From: Thermodesulfobacteriales bacterium
GTDB lineage: Bacteria > Desulfobacterota > Thermodesulfobacteria > Thermodesulfobacteriales > Thermodesulfatatoraceae
Direction of reading: 5' to 3'
Assembly (NCBI GenBank): GCA_026988575.1
Contig: JALSKZ010000055.1
Location: 1-47,924 of the forward strand
Length of the DNA: 47,924 bases
Shown here: positions 41,713-47,924 of the stretch, in pieces
How positions within the stretch are numbered: position 1 is the first letter of the stretch
Layout of the letters: each line of letters begins with the position of its first letter
Position numbers and translations under genes: made by a program
Notes under the pieces: model-generated
Seen by the model: only the letters and a program-made list of their open reading frames with translations
Told to the model about the DNA's origin: nothing
The model's database searches: none

Positions 41713-42594
41713 TTATTCAATGTTTTGCACTTGTTCTCTCATTTTTTCCAGTGTGCATTTTGCTTCGACAGCCAGCTGCGAAATACGGGCCAAGGCGGCC
41801 TTATTCGAAAGGGTATTTACCTCGCGAAACATCTCCTGAATTAAAAAGTCCAGCTTGCGACCGTGTGGACCTGGAGCTAGCAGAGTCTTCTTGAATTGTT
41901 CGATGTGACTCTTTAGACGATCTAATTCCTCGGTGATATCGGTCTTGTCGGCCAAAATTACCACTTCCTGATGTAGACGGAGGGGGTCAAGCCCTTTGTC
42001 AGCCAAAAGTTTGGTCAGGCGTTCCTCTAAACGCTTGCGGGCCCTGTCGAAGGCCTCGCCTTTTAGGGCTTCTATCTTGAGGATTATCTCCTCTAGGATA
42101 CGTATATTTTCTTTTAAAGTCTGAGCCAGGTAAGTGCCCTCTGTGTAACGCATTTCTTTAAGACCTTCTAGGGCTTTAGTCAAAACCGGGGCAATTTCCT
42201 GCCACAGGGCGTCTAAATCTTCCTCGGCTTCTAAAGCACAAAAGACATCCCGCATGCGTAATAAGTCGGAGACCTGCGGTTGTCCGTCTAGAGAAAGAAG
42301 CGTCTTTAAAAGGCGCATCTTAGCCACATATTGTGCCGCAAGTTCTGTATTCACGCTCAACTCCTGGCCCCCTGGAGGGGTCCCCAAGATATGAACGTAG
42401 ATCTCAAATCGTCCTCTGACGAACCATTCCCGTAGTAAACGGCGAATCTTTTCCTCTAGGCCCTGGTATCGACGGGGCAACCGCAATATTATCTCTAAAA
42501 AACGATGATTGAGGCTCTTTGCTTCCACCCGCAAGCTCCAGGTATCCGAAACCATTTCGGCCCGACCAAAACCGGTCATACTGTAAAGGGTCAT
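41713..42594 (-). CDS. yicC: YicC family endoribonuclease
   Basis: A 293-residue YicC/YloC-type protein. It begins TLYSMTGFGRAE, with SLNHRFLEI and RLPRRYQGLEEKIRRLL in the first part, and the conserved end DITEELDRLKSHIEQF...GRKLDFLIQEMFREVNTLSNKA. The E. coli homologue is an endoribonuclease that acts on small RNAs. The ATG follows AGGAGG by 5 bases. It comes before remA and gmk, the classic arrangement, and after cobQ by 36 bases. Confidence 0.95.
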   Translation of the reverse strand: MTLYSMTGFGRAEMVSDTWSLRVEAKSLNHRFLEIILRLPRRYQGLEEKIRRLLREWFVRGRFEIYVHILGTPPGGQELSVNTELAAQYVAKMRLLKTLLSLDGQPQVSDLLRMRDVFCALEAEEDLDALWQEIAPVLTKALEGLKEMRYTEGTYLAQTLKENIRILEEIILKIEALKGEAFDRARKRLEERLTKLLADKGLDPLRLHQEVVILADKTDITEELDRLKSHIEQFKKTLLAPGPHGRKLDFLIQEMFREVNTLSNKAALARISQLAVEAKCTLEKMREQVQNIE

Positions 42595-42630
42595 AAAAAC
42601 CTCCTTTTGCTGGAAAAATGTCTCTACAGA

Positions 42631-44064
42631 TTAATCAAGATTTAAAACACGGTCTAACTTGCCCAAGAATTGGGCTACTGAGGATTGGGCACAGATGGAG
42701 GCCAATTTGTGTGCCAAACAGTGGGAAAAATGTGTATAAAGGGGAGCTGGTAGACCAAAATGGCGGGCCAAAAAGCTCAAAAAGGCGTGTCTAAAGTCGT
42801 CTTGATAGAATAGCCCGTGCAAATAAGTACCAAAGACCATATTTCTACAAAGCGCAAATACCTCTTTATCGGCGAGGAAACTGCGCCCGTAGCGGATCTC
42901 AAACCCCGAGACCTTGCCTTGATAAAAAGGCCAATCCAGGTATAGCTCTTGAGAACAGGCTCTCTTTACCGGATAGAAATAGGTAGTATGAGGTAATAAA
43001 CCAAGGCCTGCTACTTCTCCCCGAAACTCAACCCCCTGGTCCACAATCGTTTGGCCCAGAAGCTGAAAACCTCCGCATAGCCCCAAAATCACCTTCTTGC
43101 CCACCAGTGACCGGATCTTGGCGGCAAGACCTTTTTCGTGCAGATAGGCCAGACTGGCCCTGGTATTTTTGCTCCCCGGTAAGATTATGGCGTGTGCTAC
43201 TTCTAAATCTTGGGGATGATCGGTAAGCAATACCTCTACTCCCTCTTGCAGATTTAGGGGGTCAAAGTCCAGGTAATTGGAAATGTGCGGGTAATACACC
43301 ACAGCTATCCTTAACCCCTCGCCAGAAGAAGAGGCCCTTTTAAAACGGAAAGAGGCGCTATCTTCTTCAAAGAGTGTTTCGGAAAAATAAGTTATAAGCC
43401 CCAAACAGGGTTTAGAAGTCTTTTGTTCCAAAATAGAGATACCCTCCTCAAATAGGGAGGGATCTCCCCGAAACTTATTGACCACAAAACCCAACGAAAG
43501 GGCTTTTAAAGAAGAAACCAGCTCATAAGTGCCCCATATCTGGGCAAAAATCCCACCTCTATCGATATCTCCTACCAGAATAAAAGGTATCTGGAAGTGT
43601 TTGGTTAATTCGTAATTTACGAAATCATCTGGCAATAGATTTAATTCGGCAAGTCCCCCGGCCCCTTCCACAACCACCCAGTCGTTTTCTTTCAAGAGCT
43701 CTTGAAAAAGGGCAAAAATTTTTTCTTTATAAGTAGACTTATAACTTTTAAAGGTCTTGGTAGGCAGTAGGCCTTTAGACTTACCCATAAAGATGAGTTC
43801 GGAAATCATATGACCCATGGGTTTTAGCAAGAGAGGGTTCATGCGTACCGAAGGCCTTTGACCGCACGCCCAGGCTTGAAAGGCCTGAGCAAAGGCCATC
43901 TCTCCTTCCGAGGTGGCAAAGGCGTTTAAACTCATGTTTTGGGCCTTAAAGGGTGAGACTTTAAGGCCCTTCTGAGACAGATGATAACCTACTATCGCGG
44001 TGAGCAAGCTTTTGCCCACCGACGACATGGTTCCCAAGATGGCTAAGGCTTTCCCTTGAGACAA
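42631..44064 (-). CDS. cobQ: Cobyric acid synthase
   Basis: A 477-residue CobQ/CbiP-type amidase that uses glutamine to amidate four side chains of adenosyl-cobyrinic acid a,c-diamide in B12 synthesis. It has an N-terminal dethiobiotin-synthetase-like ATPase part (GTMSSVGKSL, 11-20; PFKAQNMSLNAF; VVVEGAGGLAELNL) and a C-terminal glutamine amidotransferase with LGLCGGFQLLG (near 322-332) and GTYLHGLF. The start is TTG at 44064, with AAAGG five bases upstream, 8 bases after the yajC stop. It is the only B12 gene in the window, and no cobalamin riboswitch fits in that 8-base gap. Confidence 0.95.
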   Translation of the reverse strand: MSQGKALAILGTMSSVGKSLLTAIVGYHLSQKGLKVSPFKAQNMSLNAFATSEGEMAFAQAFQAWACGQRPSVRMNPLLLKPMGHMISELIFMGKSKGLLPTKTFKSYKSTYKEKIFALFQELLKENDWVVVEGAGGLAELNLLPDDFVNYELTKHFQIPFILVGDIDRGGIFAQIWGTYELVSSLKALSLGFVVNKFRGDPSLFEEGISILEQKTSKPCLGLITYFSETLFEEDSASFRFKRASSSGEGLRIAVVYYPHISNYLDFDPLNLQEGVEVLLTDHPQDLEVAHAIILPGSKNTRASLAYLHEKGLAAKIRSLVGKKVILGLCGGFQLLGQTIVDQGVEFRGEVAGLGLLPHTTYFYPVKRACSQELYLDWPFYQGKVSGFEIRYGRSFLADKEVFALCRNMVFGTYLHGLFYQDDFRHAFLSFLARHFGLPAPLYTHFSHCLAHKLASICAQSSVAQFLGKLDRVLNLD

Positions 44065-44072
44065 AGGTGCCT

Positions 44073-44405
44073 TTATTTGCTCTTTTCCTGGGTTAAGATA
44101 CTTACCGGGCCTGCTATGTAACTCTTAAGCACCTTGATATGTACGTCTTTGGCTATTTCCAGGGTGACCACATTGTCTTCTACGCGTACTACATGGCCAA
44201 TGATTCCCCCAGAGGTAAATACCTTATCACCCCGTTTTAAGGCTTCTAAAAATTTTTGGTGTTCTTTGGCCCTTTTCTGCTGGGGGCGAATGAGTAAAAA
44301 GTAAAAAATTACAAAGATGAGTATTAAGGGTAAAAAAGCGACAATGGGGTTACCCCCTCCTTGCTGGGCCTGTCCTCCAGCCATAGCAAAAGCAAGTCCT
44401 AACAT
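44073..44405 (-). CDS. yajC: Sec translocon accessory protein YajC
   Basis: A 110-residue small membrane protein of the Sec translocon. One transmembrane helix (about 21-42, with FLPLILIFVIFYFLLIRPQQ), then a cytoplasmic domain with the conserved LKRGDKVFTSGGIIGHV. It starts one base after tgt ends, with AGGAGG in the end of tgt. The tgt-yajC order is common, but secD and secF, which normally follow, are replaced by cobQ. Confidence 0.95.
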   Translation of the reverse strand: MLGLAFAMAGGQAQQGGGNPIVAFLPLILIFVIFYFLLIRPQQKRAKEHQKFLEALKRGDKVFTSGGIIGHVVRVEDNVVTLEIAKDVHIKVLKSYIAGPVSILTQEKSK

Positions 44406-45557
<1,152 letters not shown>

Positions 45558-45613
45558 TCACTACTGATCTGCCCTTTTAAGCCAATTTTTCGTCTAAAAC
45601 AGAACTTAATAGA

Positions 45614-46723
45614 CTAGAGGATCCTTAGACGATTACTCAGGGAGAAACCACGCAATTTGGTCTCCGCGGGCAAACCACGGGCCTGGATAAGGACCCAATG
45701 ACTCATACCAAGGCCTTGGGGGAGGATAAGCATTTTTAAGGCCTCAAGGTCTTTGCTTTTACCTGGGGAAACTTCGCTCAAAAGATTTTCCACCCCAAGA
45801 CCTACCAAAAAAGGGGCCTGTTGGGTAAAACCGATGTTTACCAAACCCAAACGCTCTCCCAGTCCTTTTAGGAGAGAAAAATCTACGTGGGCGGTGATAT
45901 CGGTATGTCCAGGAGCAGCGTAAGGGTCTTCTAAGAAACGATGATGGGCATAACACATAAGGGTACCACGGTAGCGTTCGGGATGATAATAATCCCTTTG
46001 AGAATAGCCATAGTCGATAGTTATGAGCGCCCCTTTGTTTAAGCGCCGAGATATTTCCTTAAAGAAAGGCTCTATAGAGAGGCACACCTCGGTACGGTAC
46101 CCCAACGGCCAATTTTCTATATAGGGTTTTAGGCGTTTTAAGATTTCTGGAGAGCTGAGGGCGGAAAGTGCCTCGGTGATCTTTTTCTGCCTGGCTGTCA
46201 CATAGACTTCTTTTAGTCCTTCTTCTGTCAATTCCACCAGATGGACTGGAAAGGCGTCAAAAAGTTCGTTAGAAAGAAACACCCCGGTAAAAGAGGGTAA
46301 ATCTTGTATATCTTGCACCCAAGAAACTTTACAGGCCTTTTCCGCCAGTATCTCTTTCTGTCTCGCCTGGTAGGCAGGGAAGGGTTCAATTATGAAATAA
46401 GGAAAATCAAACCCCTTTTTTTCTAGGTAACTTAGTATATCTAAGGCCAAATAGCCTTCCCCGGCCCCTGCTTCTACCAAAATGAAATCTTTGGGCTGGT
46501 CAAGGAGAGTCCATATTTCTAATATCTGAGTGGCTAGAGCTGCTCCAAACACCGAGTGTACACACGGAGAAGTAAAAAAATCTCCCCTACGCCCTATGGA
46601 AGGGGCCTGGGCATAATAGCCAAAATCGGGGTGATAAAGACATAGCCCCATATATTGGGCAAAAGTCATGGGAGATTCCCGTTGTAATATGCGCCATAAC
46701 GCTAAATCTGGAGAGGTTCCCAT
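45614..46723 (-). CDS. SAM-dependent methyltransferase, MidA/NDUFAF7 family
   Basis: A 369-residue protein of the DUF185/COG1565 group. It has MTFAQYMGLCLYHPDFGYYA at the start, GRRGDFFTSPCVHSVFG, the SAM-binding VEAGAGEGYLALDIL (about 103-117), LSNELFDAFPVH and ITIDYGYSQRDYY. Mitochondrial members methylate an arginine on NDUFS2 of complex I; bacterial roles are little known. It starts directly after the ftsH stop, so they are co-translated. Alternatively a general protein methyltransferase. The gap to tgt (89 bases) holds a hairpin but no clear promoter. Confidence 0.92.
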   Translation of the reverse strand: MGTSPDLALWRILQRESPMTFAQYMGLCLYHPDFGYYAQAPSIGRRGDFFTSPCVHSVFGAALATQILEIWTLLDQPKDFILVEAGAGEGYLALDILSYLEKKGFDFPYFIIEPFPAYQARQKEILAEKACKVSWVQDIQDLPSFTGVFLSNELFDAFPVHLVELTEEGLKEVYVTARQKKITEALSALSSPEILKRLKPYIENWPLGYRTEVCLSIEPFFKEISRRLNKGALITIDYGYSQRDYYHPERYRGTLMCYAHHRFLEDPYAAPGHTDITAHVDFSLLKGLGERLGLVNIGFTQQAPFLVGLGVENLLSEVSPGKSKDLEALKMLILPQGLGMSHWVLIQARGLPAETKLRGFSLSNRLRIL

Positions 46724-47924
46724 TTAAACGCTTTCCTCTTCTCCCTTCAAAAGAAGTTTTAACTCATCGCCTTCTAGGGTTTCTTTTTCTAGCAGGGTAT
46801 GGGCCAGCTTTTCTAAGCCCTTACGCCGCTCTTTTAAGACTTTTTGGGCCTTTTGATAGGCCTCTTGGATAATCTTGGCCACCTCTTTGTCTATGATACG
46901 TGCGGTTTCTTCACTGATGTCTTCTCGATGGCGCCACATGGGTTCAATAAAAAGGCTCTCTCTCTTACGGAAGGTCTGCGGGCCAAGGACATCGCTCATA
47001 CCGTAGTCCATCACCATGGCCCGGGCGATTTCGGTGGCCTTTTCCAAGTCGTTTTGGGCACCAGTGGATACTTCTCCATAGACCATTTCTTCTGCTGCTC
47101 GTCCCCCCAAGAGAACAGCCAGACGATCTAAGAGTTCGGAGCGGGTCATAAGATAGCGGTCTTCGGTGGGTAATTGGAGGGTGTAGCCCAGGGCAGCCAC
47201 TCCTCTAGGCACAATGGAGACTCGGTGTACAGGATCGGCATAGGGGAGGTGAGCCGCTACCAAGGCGTGGCCTGCCTCGTGGTAAGCTACGCGTTCTTTC
47301 TCGCGCCGTGAGATATAGCGACTCTTTTTCTTAAGACCCGCGATAACTCTATCTACCGCCTCCTCAAAATCTTCCATCTCCACCCATTTTTTCCCCTTCC
47401 GCGCGGCAAGCAAGGCCGCCTCGTTGACCACGTTGGCCAAATCAGCACCTACCATTCCCGGCGTTCGAGCGGCAATGACTTTGAGATCCACATCAGGCGC
47501 AAGCTTTACGTGACGTGTATGAACCTTCAAGATGGCCTCCCGACCCTTTAAATCGGGCCTGTCTACGACTATATGGCGGTCAAAACGCCCTGGACGTAAG
47601 AGGGCCGGGTCTAATATCTCGGGCCTATTAGTAGCGGCCATTATGATAACCCCTTTTTTAGAATCAAACCCGTCCATTTCGGTCAAAAGCTGGGCCAAAG
47701 TCTGTTCGCGTTCATCTACTCCAGAAACAGGGGATACCCCGCGAACCTTGCCCAGGGCGTCTATTTCGTCGATGAAAATGATACACGGGGCCTTTTCCTC
47801 GGCAGTTTTAAATAGGTCGCGGACCCTGGCAGCCCCCACCCCTACAAAGAGTTCTACAAAAGACGAGCCCGAAATAGAGATAAAAGGCACCCCGGCTTCT
47901 CCGGCTACCGCCTTGGCTAAAAGG
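46724..47924 (-). CDS. ftsH: ATP-dependent zinc metalloprotease FtsH, C-terminal part (cut by window edge)
   Basis: About 400 codons of FtsH; the N-terminal membrane segments and Walker A lie beyond the right edge. Reading in from 47923, the fragment begins [11 protein letters not shown], just after the P-loop. It has Walker [12 protein letters not shown], the second region of homology ([20 protein letters not shown]) and the zinc site HEAGH, then the protease domain to a typical acidic end. FtsH is the membrane-bound AAA+ protease that removes damaged membrane proteins and regulators such as LpxC or sigma-32 in E. coli. The end abuts the midA ATG. Confidence 0.97.
   Translation of the reverse strand, partial: LLAKAVAGEAGVPFISISGSSFVELFVGVGAARVRDLFKTAEEKAPCIIFIDEIDALGKVRGVSPVSGVDEREQTLAQLLTEMDGFDSKKGVIIMAATNRPEILDPALLRPGRFDRHIVVDRPDLKGREAILKVHTRHVKLAPDVDLKVIAARTPGMVGADLANVVNEAALLAARKGKKWVEMEDFEEAVDRVIAGLKKKSRYISRREKERVAYHEAGHALVAAHLPYADPVHRVSIVPRGVAALGYTLQLPTEDRYLMTRSELLDRLAVLLGGRAAEEMVYGEVSTGAQNDLEKATEIARAMVMDYGMSDVLGPQTFRKRESLFIEPMWRHREDISEETARIIDKEVAKIIQEAYQKAQKVLKERRKGLEKLAHTLLEKETLEGDELKLLLKGEEESV

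Noticed and set aside
44064-44075. Cobalamin riboswitch ahead of cobQ
   Set aside because: Only 8 bases lie between yajC and cobQ and no B12-box-like sequence is seen.

Overview
This 47.9 kb window is a dense, ordinary-looking chromosomal segment with 49 recognisable protein-coding genes, two of them cut by the window ends (lysA on the left, ftsH on the right). I found no tRNA, rRNA, CRISPR array, insertion sequence or prophage gene. The envelope genes (WaaA/KdtA, a LolB-like lipoprotein, a GT83-type transferase, YajC) mean a Gram-negative cell with lipid A/Kdo. The mix of CarD, RemA, RpoH-type sigma, EF-G paralog, CooC-like ATPase, HypD, MoeA, class-II bacterial ProRS and a Tal-Pgi-type glucose-6-phosphate isomerase, at moderate GC with very tight packing, fits a (probably thermophilic, anaerobic) Desulfobacterota/Thermodesulfobacteria-type bacterium. 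That placement is inference from gene content, not from a search.

Layout, left to right. 1-3440: lysA and an LptM-like/fibronectin-III lipoprotein (minus), then trpEG (plus). 3570-7465: a small zinc-ribbon protein, cooC-folE2 (minus), proS (plus), a cupin (minus). 7482-13564: an EF-G paralog (minus), then plsY, a GT83-like transferase, a DUF72 protein and hypD (plus). 13594-16333: tlyA (minus) and a chemoreceptor fused to CZB and hemerythrin domains (plus). 16385-22775: a tightly overlapped minus-strand operon mnmG - rpoH-type sigma - TPR protein - lolB-like - unknown - rpe. 22897-25758: an unknown small protein, then two tandem CNNM/CorC-type membrane proteins. 25867-29972: AI-2E family permease, mutM and a bifunctional Rel (plus). 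29969-36364: rpmB, a PilZ protein, carD, a PIN/TRAM protein, moeA, a Pgi and a 2TM/RCK potassium channel. 36338-38735: fthC, a degenerate inverted-repeat element, an RmuC-like protein, a lone receiver domain and a lone Lrp-type ligand-binding (RAM) domain. 38732-47924: a ten-gene minus-strand run, ftsH - midA - tgt - yajC - cobQ - yicC - remA - gmk - rlmB - waaA.

The genes are mostly housekeeping: amino-acid synthesis (Lys, Trp), folate (FolE2, FthC), translation and tRNA/rRNA modification (ProS, EF-G, MnmG, Tgt, TlyA, RlmB, L28), stringent response (Rel), central carbon (Rpe, Pgi), envelope lipids/LPS (PlsY, WaaA) and metal-cofactor assembly (CooC-like, HypD, MoeA, CobQ). The parts most worth a second look are the chemoreceptor-CZB-hemerythrin fusion with a sigma-28-like promoter, the EF-G paralog that lacks the canonical domain IV loop, the LptM-like/Fn3 lipoprotein in front of lysA, the RmuC/receiver/RAM trio, the repeat element at 36948-37143, and the striking pattern of convergent gene pairs whose 3' ends overlap. 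I see no convincing evidence of a wholly new multi-gene system.
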